A stretch of 33,413 bases of DNA from Bremia lactucae. Taxonomy: Eukaryota > Oomycota > Peronosporomycetes > Peronosporales > Peronosporaceae. Shown here piece after piece: positions 9,961-19,884 of this stretch. Location of the stretch: positions 3,281,084 to 3,314,496 of the forward strand of contig NC_090622.1 in NCBI RefSeq assembly GCF_004359215.1, written 5' to 3'. The translations under genes and the position numbers were made by a program. The stretch's first letter is position 1. Every line of letters starts with the position of its first letter. The notes below the pieces were generated by a model, which did not search any database, was not told the origin of the DNA, and was given only the letters and a program-made list of their open reading frames with translations.

Positions 9961-10740
9961 GCCAATCGCTGCAAGATGCGCGAATGCGTCATTAGCAATG
10001 AGTCGGTATACATAGTGCTTTTGTACCAATAGAATAAGGTTGCACTAAAAGAAGGCATAAGTTTTCTTAGGAACCTAACTATAGTAAATACAGTTTTACT
10101 TACATAAATAAGCTCTTCTTAGTTTTGTGTTGTTGCTAAAAAAGAGATCGCTTGGCAACTTAGAATCATCCTCTGGACGTCATTTGCGTGAGGTGGTTGG
10201 AGGTGCCTTGCTTACACAGTTATCAGTGCAGAAAAAGGTGCCCCTTTATATTGGTAGTATCAGGTTGCACAGGCTTTAATCTTTGTTTTCACCAGCAACT
10301 AAATGAAAACTAGCGAAGAGGACAATTCCAATCATGTCATTTTGCATCGCAAACCGTTATGATCATTTTTGGGGAGTTTTAAGAAAAAGATAGGCATTAA
10401 TAGTGCTTTTGTGATCTCTCCTTTTGAACGACGTGCAAAACATGGGGCTCTCAGGCTGAACGGCGCCAGAATTACTCTTATAACACTTCGTCGTAGATTG
10501 CAAACGGTATTACGTCATGAGCCCTTTGTAACGGCGTACATTTCAATTGTTAGCCAATCGTGTGGTGTAATCTTTAGCTAATATATGTGGTTTTTTATCA
10601 ATTCATGGTGAAATAAATGCATTAGCCACCAGACCTGGTGGCAGAGAATTTTAAAGGATAATAACGATAAGATATTTTACTATTTTGAAAATATTAAAAA
10701 AGCTCAGTTCATTTATGATCTAAAAGCGTTCGGTGCTTAC
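9960..10740. other. No recognisable gene
   Basis: AT-rich stretch between the LTR start and the next gypsy element. A 70-codon open stretch at 10369-10581 has no recognisable features. It may include the 3' part of the preceding LTR. Confidence 0.5.
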
Positions 10741-11194
10741 GTAGGCTTGCAAACTAAGTTCACTGGATTCTACAAATCAAGGAGCCCTTGGACTCAATGA
10801 GCTCGACGAGCTTGGACGACTCTTTGAGTTGTAATTAAGTGCGTCTTTGAGTCGAACATTTTTCTTCTGACTTAAAGAGCGAAGCAAGTCCGCTACACTT
10901 GGAAGCAATGCACATGAGTCTTTATAGACTGGCCCTCGGTGAGGGTGATTTCCCGAATCTATCGAAACTAAAGCCTAAGCATTCCGAAGCATTTGAAAAG
11001 TTGAAAGCCATACTTGGGGATGTTCAAATGATTCATATCCTTTCTTAGGTCCAGCGGTGCATCGTAAGAAGATTGAGGCTTTTATAGCATTTTGAGTCCA
11101 CCCTAGTCAGACAGGTCCATGACCGCTAAGCGGAATCTATGCCGACTTGGTACATCCATATACCTGATCAGGAGCCTAAGATTCACCTTCTCTT

Positions 11195-11912
11195 CCTAAT
11201 TGCCAATACATACGAGGCTCGAAAGGGATAATCTCCTTTTGGTTCAGATAGATCGAAATGGCCATGAAATCGGCTATGTTTCAGACAAAGCAAAAAGTGA
11301 GTTGATTTGGCCATCTCTAAACTCGGAGACAGAGCCAAAGAATGGGCTCTCACATGCAGCACGTCTGTAGACGTCGCTGAGACACGCTGAAGTAGCAATT
11401 GTTTCGGGCGTTTGACCCGCCTAAACAGGCTTGTCGTGTGCGCTCACGTTCTTATCTATCCGTCAAAGTAGAAAAGACTTAGCAGACTATGTCCAATATT
11501 GACGAACTGCTATAATGCTGCTATTCAGCTTGACATATTATCTGAGGCGGTTATGGAAATATATGAAAGGTCTTTGTACGAGTGTAGCCCTCAAGAAATT
11601 CTTCCGAGCTCATCTAGCTACGTTTGAAGCGGCTTTGAATATTCCCTTGGATCCTGAGTTCAATTCGAAGCAGCCCACAACGGAACGCATGGGTATCATG
11701 CTAGCTCGTCAAGCCCATCTGATTCATTTAATATGGAGCCAATGGAATTATACCTCGCTAAGGAAAAAGGCAAAGCTGTGAAACAGCTGAGAAATGTCCA
11801 CCGATATTTACGTGTAAGAGCAGGAGTCACTTGCGTCAATGGCATAATCCGCGCAAAGCTAAAACGATCAATATCCACACCACCACACCACCACACCACC
11901 ACACCACACACC
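11195..11912 (+). pseudogene. Ty3/gypsy Gag, second family
   Basis: Read across frameshifts: IEMAMKSAMFQTKQK, KLGDRAKEWALTCSTSVDV (in shifted frame near 11320-11370), FRAFDPPKQACRVRSRS, YVQ-type segment near 11490, EAVMEIYERSLYECSPQEI, and MEPMELYLAKEKGKAVKQ (about 11733-11790). This is a retrotransposon capsid region distinct from the Gag at 4902. A degraded CCHC knuckle (TCKSRSHLRQW) follows at about 11815-11845. Multiple stops. The tail ends in a CCACA repeat. Confidence 0.75.
11875..11912. repeat. CCACA-type microsatellite
   Basis: About seven CCACA/CCACAC units in tandem, interrupting the Gag tail of the decayed gypsy element. Confidence 0.9.
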
Positions 11913-12117
11913 AGAAATCAGGTACAGTACGATGATGCCGACTCTCAGTCGACACGGGGTGACCTACTGGGGAAGAACAAGGCTCTATTGTACCTCTAGT
12001 AGATGAATATTAACAGCAACTAGCAAGAAAGAGCTATGTACCTTATGACACGAAGTGTGAATACAAGCCCGATTTGTTAGTCGCGGAGGCGACTGTGATG
12101 GGTTTTGAATAACCATG

Positions 12118-12480
12118 GTCGATTTTTATCGTCTTCCATTTAGTTTTGATGTCGATTCCTTGGAGGCAGCCAGTGATATGGTGAGGCGCTTAAAGAGCAT
12201 GAATACGATTCGGTCACTGTTCCCTTAGTAACTGGAACTCGTGTCGCTGCGTCTAAAGTTTCTTTAATGTCAGGTGTGAAGCTTACGGACTTGGACGGTA
12301 TTGGAAGCTGACTTGTCCTCGATTAGGGTTCGAAATATAATCTTACCTTTAATGTGGCGTGGCTTAAACGCCATGAGCTATGGTTTGATAAGAGGCTTAA
12401 GCCTTAGGCGCAACGCTCACTGTTCCTAGCGAAGCTTCGCGAGTCTTAAACCCATGTTTGCTAGGCAACAAAAGCGCTAT
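12118..12480 (+). pseudogene. Gypsy protease-region remnant
   Basis: Opens MVDFYRLPFSFDVDSLEAA, then EYDSVTVPLVTGTRVAAS, SLMSGVKLTDLDGIGS, stop, and KYNLTFNVAWLKRHELWFDK across frameshifts. Position (after Gag, before RT) and the YNLTFNVAWLK-like block suggest the protease or Gag-Pol linker of this gypsy family. The DSG motif is not clearly readable. Confidence 0.5.
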
Positions 12481-12839
12481 TGGCTCGAGCCTTTGAAATA
12501 GTTTGTCAGCGTGTTCGATACTAAATTAATTGATTAAATTAATGCAACGTACGATTAGTAGTACCGAACGGGCTGTGTAAAGTCGAAAGACACCAAAAAT
12601 TTGGACAAAGAGCATTTTTCGAACTCAAGCGAAGCTCCAATGTCGATGACATTAGTCTCGAGTGTAGCTCATTGACTGTATGTGAGACGGCTCATAATCT
12701 GTTGGGTGATACACGTTTTGATAACGAATCATTGAATGCCGAAAGCATTGTTGGGCTAGAGCCGAGTCAACAAGGGTGTGATTCCTGAATAGGCACGTAC
12801 CGATACTTTACGTAAAGTCGGCTGAGATGACATCTTGCT

Positions 12840-13625
12840 TTGTGTCGGTTGTGAAATTGTTGGCGATACGCAATGCGTTCCGGGCTATGCTTGATCAATA
12901 CACATAAACGTTCGCTAGATGATAAATTTAAGTTATATGGAATACTCACTTTGCATGCGTACGAATAAGCTGTATGCCAACGCATCAATGCATCTTTAAG
13001 GCGGATAAGATTCGATTTGTTGGTGCTTTATTGATAACAAAGCCTTAAACCAGATCCTTCATTTCATCCATGCCCTTATATTGACTCTTTCCGATCTTGA
13101 TCGACCTTTCAGTGTCGTCTGTGACGCATCTGACTTTGTAATAAATAGACAGTGCGCTTTTGCGAACAATGCGTACGGACGTGAACGCATTATTGCCTAA
13201 GGTCTTGGCAGCTTTAAAGCTGCAAAAAGAAATTTTCAGTTCAAGACAAGGAACCTACTGACTACAAAGTATGCTCTTTTTAGGTTCAAAGTGCATCTGC
13301 TTGAATCTTACCTTTTGTGATCTATACATATCATGCGTCTTTTTACTCACGCGACCTTTAATGCTACTATTCGTGGTTCCTTGCTTAATGGGAAGACGTC
13401 GCCGATCGACTGGCTGATCTCAGCCCTGTCACTGTACGAAAACAGGTTAGCTAGTTTCTCGCTACGCGATTGAGTCTTTACGATATGTGCGTGGCGTACT
13501 GGTTAAAAGCCAAGACAAACAGAAAAAAGAAGCAGATGCTAGAGGCAGAAACTGTATTGATTCTTAAAAGTTCGGTGACCGAGTCTTGCTTAACGCTGAG
13601 AGCCTACCTAGAAATTTAGTTATGC
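12840..13625 (+). pseudogene. Gypsy RT-thumb/RNase H fused to integrase tail
   Basis: Contains LAIRNAFRAMLDQYT, MRTNKLYANAS (RT thumb), NQILHFIHALILTLSD, DRPFSVVCDASDFVINRQ (RNase H with its DAS Asp), LLTTKYALFRFKVHLLESYL, then directly FNATIRGS and integrase-tail text near 13450-13620 (EDKQKKK-like segment, then the LLNAESL-like block). Integrase zinc and catalytic domains are deleted between RNase H and tail. Frameshifted throughout. About 785 bp are repeated in inverted orientation at 14920-14135. Confidence 0.8.
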
Positions 13626-13977
13626 GGTCTTAAGACAGAATTGCATTCGCGTCGCTTTATCGAATCAGTTACGGTCGTGACCATGAAGAGCCGTGCAAGG
13701 TGCGTGCACATCCAATGTTTGCGCCGGCTTATACCCGATCACGATTCTTCCCAAGTGGGCTCAAAGGCGCTTGCGCCGAGAAAGACGGCCGTGTCGCAAA
13801 CTGCTGCATCCTTATCAGGATGCCCAGCTGACCCTTTAAGCAAAGCTGTTAACATTCCAACAGAAGAAGCATCAAGGTTACTCTGAGTTCGAGCAAATGT
13901 CTAGCGGAAAAGTTACACCTTGTGCTTCAAACAACAAAAGGTGCAAAATCAGGCCCTCAATTAATTTGGATACTTCT

Positions 13978-14108
13978 AAAGCGACGCCCTCGCAAAGGTC
14001 AATACCCTTACCTGGTGAAGTGGCCTGAGTGCCCCTCGTCTCAAAACTCTTAGGAGAACAAGATACACCTTCGGCAAGATTGCCCGTACGCCGTTGACGT
14101 TTTCAACG
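13978..14108 (+). pseudogene. Gypsy chromodomain remnant, plus copy
   Basis: RRPRKGQYPYLVKWPECPSS, QNS, stop, ENKIHLRQDCPYAVDVFNAN. The pattern QYLVKW, a SWEP-like position (here NS-stop-EN) and QDCPxAVxxF is a chromodomain fold signature. It ends exactly where the opposite-strand copy begins. Confidence 0.75.
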
Positions 14109-15390
14109 CGAACGGAAAAGGTCCAATACAACGTGGTCGTATTTGATCTTAATAATCGCATGACTACGATTTTAAGTAGGCTTTCAGCGTTAAGCAAGAC
14201 TCGGTCACCAACCTTATAAGAATCAATACAGCTTTTGCCTCTAGCATCCACTTCTTCTTTTGCTTGTCTTCGCTTTCAGCCATTGCGTCACGCTTATATC
14301 TTAAGACACTAAATCGCGTAGCGAGACCAGTGACAGGGCTGATATCAGCAAGTCGATCGGCAACGTCTTCCCGACTAAGACCGGAACCATGGATAGTAGC
14401 ATTAAAGGAACGCGTGGGTACAAAGACGCCTAATATGTATAGATCATAAAAGGTAAGATTCAAGCAGATGCACTTTGAACCTGAAAGAGCAATATTCGTA
14501 GTCAGTAGGTTCCTTGTCATGAACTGAAAATTTCTTTTTGCAGCTGTAAGCTGCCAAGACCTAAGGCAATAATGCGTTCTCGTCCGTACACATCTGTGCG
14601 CAAAAGCGCACTGTCTATTTATTGCAAAGTCAGATGCGTCACAGACGACACTGAAAGGTCGATCAAGATCGGAAAGAGTCAATATAAGGGCATGGATGAA
14701 ATAAAGGATCTGGTTTAAGGCTTTGCTTTTCAATGAAGCACCAACAAAGGGTATCTGATCCGCCTTAACGATACATTGATGCGTTGGCATACAGCTAATT
14801 CGTACGCATGCAAAGTGAGTTTTCCTAAAAAAAAAACTTAAATTTATCATCTAGCGAACGTTTACGTGTATTGATCAAGCATAGCCCTGAAAGCATTGCG
14901 TATCGCTAACAATGTCACAACCGACACAATATGTTGTAGCATTAATTTGAGAGGGCGAGTCTTAGGCTCCTGATCAAGTATATTGGTGTACCGAGTCGGC
15001 ATAGATGCCGCTAAGCGGTCATGGACCTGTCTGACTAGAATGGGCTTAAAATGCTTCAAAGTAGTAATCGTTGTACGATGCGCCTCTGGACCTGAGATAG
15101 GATATGATCCATTGGATCATCCCAAGTAAGGCGTTTAAGTTTTCAAAATCTAAGTCTTTAGGTTCTGACAGGTTCGGGACCCAAATCATCCTCACAAAGT
15201 ATCACTCAAATACATTGGTACCAAGTGTAGAGGGGTTTTCTTACTCTTTAAGTCAGATGAAGACTTATAGGCACTTACCTCTAAGGACTAACTTTATTAA
15301 CGACTCAAAAAGTCGTAATTCTCGCAGGGCTTTTTGTGTCCTGATTCAAGGGACATAAACGAATTTCAAAGTCGAGTTGCAACTAGTGGC
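14109..15390 (-). mobile_element. Internally deleted Ty3/gypsy element, minus-strand copy
   Basis: Inverted partner of the element to its left. From right to left: Gag-leader (15390-14955, including HFKPILVRQVHDRLAAS), a joint at about 14930-14955 that omits the 1.64 kb of Gag and protease kept in the plus copy (11185-12835), then RT thumb/RNase H (14850-14440, DRPFSVVCDASDFAI), integrase tail (14420-14165, ARGKSCIDSYKVGDRVLLNA) and a GPF-type end (RCIGPFPF, about 14135-14110). It is better conserved in frame than the plus copy: 228 codons are open at 14850-14164. Confidence 0.8.
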
Positions 15391-15818
15391 CAGGAGCATG
15401 TGCCTTGAGAAGGCCTCAAGCGCTGATGGATGTGGCGCATGCCTTAGAGAGACATATATTTGAGGTGAATTTACATCAAGTACACTCATATTCCAGATTG
15501 TACTACTAACCATTCCTGTAGCGGAGCTGCATCGCTTCTAAAGTCAGTGGAGAGCATATAGACTTAGAAGGCATTTAATCATACATAAATAGTAGATTAA
15601 AAACTCGAGGAGTCGTACAAGGTCGGAGAGCAAAACAAATCTCATTTCAAGAAACTAGAGGTTAGTAGAACCAAGTGGCAGCTAGTGCACGAGATTGTAT
15701 AACTTAGAGTGCTTAGTGCTCTCATAGGTAACAGCGCAAGCCTTCGGAAGGCAGGACGCACTTTCACATCAAAAGGGGAACGGAACTTTATTTATGATCT
15801 AAATGCTAATACCTTTTT
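15390..15818. other. No recognisable gene
   Basis: Non-coding sequence between the gypsy Gag-leader (minus strand) and an LTR-like segment. I see no ORF with recognisable content. It may include leader or LTR DNA of the minus-strand element. Confidence 0.4.
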
Positions 15819-15960
15819 TGTAGCGGGGAACCTTTCGCTAGCACTGCTGCAGTACTAGCTGAGCCACACTGATAACTGAAGGTGTGTCCGATTACTTCAC
15901 GTACACGATGTGCAGATGAACGTATTAAAGTTGCTAAGAATTCTTAGCAACTAAAAGTAA
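15819..15960 (+). repeat. LTR-like segment with serial palindromes
   Basis: Starts TGTAGCGGGGAACCTTTCG. It carries four inverted repeats: CTAGCACTGC/GCAGTACTAG, CACAC/GTGTG, CACGTACA/TGTGCAG (imperfect) and a perfect 24-bp palindrome centred on GAATTC at 15929-15952. It aligns in opposite orientation with the LTR split at 24556-24616 and 30139-30210, which fixes its identity. No polypurine tract precedes it. The 3' end is uncertain and may reach the hAT element at 16088. Confidence 0.65.
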
Positions 15961-16087
15961 ATAAATAGTTTAAAGGCTTAGTTTTATGAAAAATTACAGC
16001 TATATTCTAATATAACTAAGTTCCTACGCATTGCAAATTCTTAACTAAAATGAATGAATCAATCTAAGTATGTATTACGACTTATTG

Positions 16088-16095
16088 CTCACCAC
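16088..16095 (+). repeat. hAT target-site duplication, left (CTCACCAC)
   Basis: Identical to 19017-19024; directly abuts the left terminal inverted repeat. Confidence 0.95.
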
Positions 16096-16104
16096 TAGGG
16101 CACT

Positions 16105-16132
16105 GGGCATGAAGGCACGGGCATGAAGGCAC
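16105..16132 (+). repeat. Subterminal 14-bp tandem repeat of the hAT element
   Basis: GGGCATGAAGGCAC occurs twice in tandem just inside the left terminal repeat, followed by GGCATGCCCC at 16149. The right end has GGCATGCCC and GCATGCCCC at about 18953-18980. Such clusters are typical transposase-binding sites of hAT elements. Confidence 0.75.
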
Positions 16133-16389
16133 GGAGGGCTTGCTCTGAAGGCATGCCCCTTGCCATATTTCGTGCCATTTTTAAGAGGGTACATATTGCC
16201 CTTTTTAAGGGGGCACAAAGCATTAATAAAGCCTGCGCCCATTCTCCTCCCCTTCCGCTCATCGCTCCCGCCTGCAACATGCCCCTCCCACCTCCTCCAA
16301 ATGGCTTTGCTGCCCATCTTCCCACCCAAGGCGCACGTTGAGCAAACTTCTACCGGTCTACCAACAAGGGCTCTGGTAACCGATACAAT

Positions 16390-18389
16390 GCTAAGTGTGG
16401 CTACTGCATCAGTGCAGCAGAGGGAAAACCAGAGAAACTCCATATCCGCATGTTTTACGCTGCGAAAACTGCCCTATTGCAATCCAACAGAAACGCCGCT
16501 GCCAATCGGATGTGGTAGATTCTGATGAAAGAGATACTGTTTGGGAAAGCACCTCAGATGTTGGCCCATCTTTTGCGAGTCGCGTGTCCAGTTCAACAAC
16601 GGAAGGTGCCAGTGCACAACATAGTCGTATACAACAGAGTGTTACCAGCTGGGTTGTCAAGCCATTATCCCAGGCAAAAGCTGAGGAGTTACATTCGATT
16701 TTCCTCTAAGCAATTCTCTATGGCAATATTCCGTTTAGTTTTCTGCCAACATCTATGTAAAATGTTTATTAAAACACTTTCTCCAGGCTATTGCCCGCCG
16801 AGCAGTGAAATGCTACGAAATCGTCTTCTGACGGAGATGTTTTCAAAGCACCTTCAGTATAAGCTGGCATTCATTCCGACTTATGAAGATTTCACCCTTT
16901 TGTTAAATGGATGGATGGACGTATCCGGAAAATCTATCTATGCATAAATGCTATTATAGTGGAGGAAGAGCATGTGTTGGAGATTGCAGACCTCTCTGGT
17001 CACCGTCATACAGCCTTGGCCTTAAAGGAACAACTAGTGTTGGCAGTTCTGAGAAACGGCGGTCAGATGCAACTAGCAATCGCATGTGTATCCGTCAACC
17101 CTCGTGCAATGATAAAGATGCGTAATGATGCACATGACGAGTTTCCCAATATCATATCTATTCGCTGCTGTTTGCATGCCTTCAATCTCATTGCGAAAGA
17201 TATAGCAGGATTCGCAGCTGTTATTCCAGTTTGTCAAGTAAACCAAAAGTTGGTTAATTTCTTCACGTCGTCCCATATATGGAAAAGTACGCTGCAGAGA
17301 TGGCAGAAGGCGGAAGTTATCACCCGCTTTCTGAGCACCTTTTGCGAAACTCGATGGTATTCTCTTGCCCAGGTATGCCTTGGGGTATCAACATTTGAAG
17401 AAGGATTTCGATATTGTTTAGAGCAAAGCAGCAAAATCGAATATCCTTCAATTAATAATGCAGAAATACGAAACGCCATTATGAATCGCCATCATTTTGC
17501 AATAATGACAGCCTCATCAAAGTTCTTAAGCCAGTCCTTGATGCCATTGGCCGCCTTGAAGCTCAAGCTGTAGTCTATCGGATGTTTTGAAAGAATTTAA
17601 CCACATCCACCACACAATACCAAAATGGATGTGGAGATTATTGGATTCAAGGAGCACGTACTTGCTGCAATTGGAAGGCGAGTTAAAGAATTTACTGATC
17701 CAATCTATTTCGTCAGCCTTTTCCTCAATCCCACTTTCAAAAAGGTGGCCATTTCCAAAAAAATGAATGAGGACAGCCTAAAATAGAGACTGTTTGGAAC
17801 TGGCCAAGAAAAGGAAATTTAATAAACGTGATACAGGCCTTTTATTTAATGAATTGATAAATTACAAAATGGGGAGACTCCTTTCGATGAAACCAAATTT
17901 TTCAAAGAAGCGAAATCTGTCCGTCAATCATAGCAAGAATTAACCGAGAATTCCCCATTGCGTCGTTTTCCCCTAAACGTTTGTGCTATCGCGCCCCATG
18001 CAGCTGCTTCTGAGAGGGTATTCTCAGGTTTGGGGCTTGTCAAGACGAAGCCCAGAAATTGGCTTGAAGTTAGCCACCTTAATATGCTTGGGCAGCTTCG
18101 CAATTAACTACAACGGGAGGCTGGGAGAAAGAAGAAGGTCAAAGATTGAAAAACGGGAAAATGATACCTTTCACTGAAATTGAATGTTCTCAATGGGAAG
18201 TTTGATGATGATGAAACTGAGATAGTTGACGATCAAGAAACTGCCATTGAGTCATTATGCGAGGAGCTTGAGGAAGTCAATTTTGAGCTTGATGAGGTAT
18301 CTGTGATGGAAGAATACTTTGACTTTGAAGCTTATGAGAATGGTATTAGGTACCTCGTTGCAGAAAATGATGTCGAAACAACCCTTTAG
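16390..18389 (+). pseudogene. hAT transposase (BED finger, RNase H-like core, dimerisation domain), decayed
   Basis: DNA-cutting and joining enzyme of the hAT element. The BED-type zinc finger reads AKCGYCISAAEGKPEKLHIRM (CX2C then His, 16390-16450). Core: FIKTLSPGYCPPSSEMLRNR, LLLNGWMDVSGKSIYA (first acidic residue in GWMD, near 16916), stop and frameshift at 16935-16947, then CINAIIVEEEHVLEIADLSG, CCLHAFNLIAKDIAG (17165-17210) and TRWYSLAQ (near 17350). After a broken stretch (17575-17940) the hAT dimerisation domain is clear: AASERVFSGLGLVKTK, PRNWLEVSHLNMLGQLR (18000-18105). The last 70 codons (18180-18386) are strongly acidic. At least two frameshifts and several stops; not functional, but its ends look mobilisable in trans. 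Confidence 0.93.
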
Positions 18390-18393
18390 CTAC

Positions 18394-18819
18394 TTTTACG
18401 GGGCAATACTGACTTGTACTGCTTCAGTACAAGTCCACTTCGCACTGCCTCGGTGTGAGTGGTGCCTCACGTCACTTCACGTACACTAGTACGTGCAGAG
18501 GAAGACTTCTCTTAAGGTAATTTGCTTAAGAGGGTTAAATAAAAACTGTACTAATATAATTAAGTTCTTCTTTTTCTATCTATTAATACTAACTTAATTA
18601 TAAACTAATACAAAGCATGTTATAAAGTCTTATCGGTCTCTCTCTTTGCGAGCGTCCAGCGCTGACTGGAGCGCGGAGAAAGTAGATATAATGGTCTATA
18701 TCTACGAATGGATAAACTTTCAGGGTAGTAATTTTCTCCAAATATTATCTACCTTTTAGATAATATATTAATGAACATCATTTAAGTGTTTATTTCATGC
18801 AGCGATACACCCCGTTGCA
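18394..18819 (+). repeat. LTR nested in the hAT element
   Basis: Starts TTTTACGGGGCAATACTGAC (decayed TGTAACGGGGCACTG...) and ends CACCCCGTTGCA. Its first 150 bases match the inverted LTR fragment at 22500-22348, including hairpins GACTTGTACTG/CAGTACAAGTC, CACGTACAC/GTACGTG and CTCTTAAG/CTTAAGAG. No internal retroelement sequence adjoins it, so it is most likely a solo LTR. I could not see an exact 5-bp duplication. Confidence 0.8.
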
Positions 18820-19016
18820 CTAGTATTACCATAGGAGAAGATTTTAGCATTAAGGTCTTATGATTGTTACATCTCATCTAATGCACTAGAATAAATCAAT
18901 TAAATCAAATTGGTTATATTGGTTATTAATTAATATAGGGCACGCAAAGTGGCATGCCCAAGGGAAGAAAGCATGCCCCAAGGGCATACACTTGTTTTTT
19001 TGTGCCCTGTACCCTA

Positions 19017-19024
19017 CTCACCAC
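19017..19024 (+). repeat. hAT target-site duplication, right (CTCACCAC)
   Basis: Identical to 16088-16095; directly follows the right terminal repeat ending CCCTA. Confidence 0.95.
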
Positions 19025-19060
19025 CCATTCGCAATTCTAGCAGCGATTGGGGGGGGTGAT

Positions 19061-19270
19061 TGTAACAGTAAATTCGACCAATGAACAAAACTGTTTTACT
19101 GCTGCTACTAAACTAACGTGTATAATACTGGAAACGCTAAGTAATTAAATAACGCGTGTTGCCCATTAACTAAATATGATTTTAATGCTCTTACCTATTA
19201 TAAATAGAAAAAGGGTTTCTTACCCATTGCCACGTTAATTGGCTTAACAACTAAAGTGTGCCCCGTCACA
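19061..19270 (+). repeat. Gypsy-type LTR with polypurine tract
   Basis: TGTAACAGTAAATTCG start, preceded by TTGGGGGGGGTGA (19048-19060, polypurine-like), ending GTGCCCCGTCACA at 19270; 210 bp. No matching 5-bp flanks, consistent with a 3' LTR whose internal region was lost, possibly interrupted by the hAT insertion just to the left. It lies 615 bp upstream of the kinase start. Confidence 0.65.
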
Positions 19271-19884
19271 GTTCCAGTCAGTATAACGAGTTTGTAAAAG
19301 TCACACACTAATGGCAATGAATCGATATTTGACCGTTGCGTGATTGCTACATACAAATATATAATGAGATTTGTAAAGCTAGTAAGACGGATTAAGCGGT
19401 GTGCGAGCTAGTACAGCACATAAATGTATGTTAGTTTCAAAATTTGCAAGATTTCGGCTGACATGCTATCCAACCTGCCTAAAAACATTTACTTTACCTC
19501 TTCTAAAAAAGCATGCGGACTTTGCAAATAGACAAGCGAATCAGATGGTCCTGATGTAAGTCCGACGCAAACCTGCATCCATCCTTCCTATTCCTGATAA
19601 GATAACAATCGTTGATGACATTAATGAGAAAGCATCACTCAAAATGGAGTAGCCCTGAAGATAATTTCGTTTAACGATCGATTCCGCAACTCGCGACGCC
19701 GTTTCGATACAACTTCACACACGCCACACTCATCCAAGTAATTTCTATGCACGAGGATGAAATGTGGAATACATAGTAATTTCGAAAACCACACAGTGGG
19801 AGAGACCCCAGTCGTCGTGACTGAGCATATGGTGCCATCGGAACTAGGTCCTCGACTGCCTCACAACTATCCAGTTGCTCCATC
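19271..19884. other. Upstream region of the kinase gene
   Basis: No gene recognised. An in-frame TGA at 19822 lies upstream of the kinase ATG with no other in-frame ATG between them, so the kinase start is well defined. CTCATCCAAGTAATTTCT (about 19728-19745) loosely resembles the oomycete initiator/FPR core promoter but has mismatches; I do not claim it as a promoter. Confidence 0.4.

Larger units (their letters stand above)
10740..14108 (+). mobile_element. Internally deleted Ty3/gypsy element, plus-strand copy
   Basis: Order: 5' Gag-leader (to about 11185), Gag (11195-11900), protease-like (12118-12480), RT thumb fused to RNase H (12950-13330), integrase tail (13450-13620) and chromodomain (13978-14108). 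Most of RT, the integrase zinc domain and catalytic core are absent. Every part carries stops. The same deletion joints occur in the inverted copy to the right, so the copies descend from one deletion derivative. Confidence 0.8.
16096..19016 (+). mobile_element. hAT-superfamily DNA transposon
   Basis: 2.9-kb element bounded by imperfect terminal inverted repeats (TAGGGCACTGGGCATG at left; TAGGGTACAGGGCACA read inward from the right) and a perfect 8-bp duplication CTCACCAC on both sides, as hAT transposases make. Subterminal GGGCATG/GGCATGCCC motifs cluster at both ends, including a 14-bp tandem repeat at 16105-16132. It encodes a decayed BED-type hAT transposase and has an LTR inserted after the transposase stop codon (18394-18819). 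Confidence 0.95.

Noticed and set aside
16123..16525. Several overlapping open stretches on both strands at the hAT left end
   Set aside because: They arise from the repeated GGGCATG subterminal region and cross the BED-finger frame; no consistent protein features.
18180..18389. Separate small acidic protein gene
   Set aside because: Follows the hAT dimerisation domain directly and ends at the transposon's own stop; best read as the acidic tail of the transposase.
18394..18819. 5-bp duplication around the nested LTR
   Set aside because: Flanks GCTAC and CTAGT do not match exactly; the insertion is inferred from homology, not from a duplication.
19728..19745. Oomycete initiator/FPR core promoter of the kinase
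   Set aside because: Only a loose match with several mismatches.
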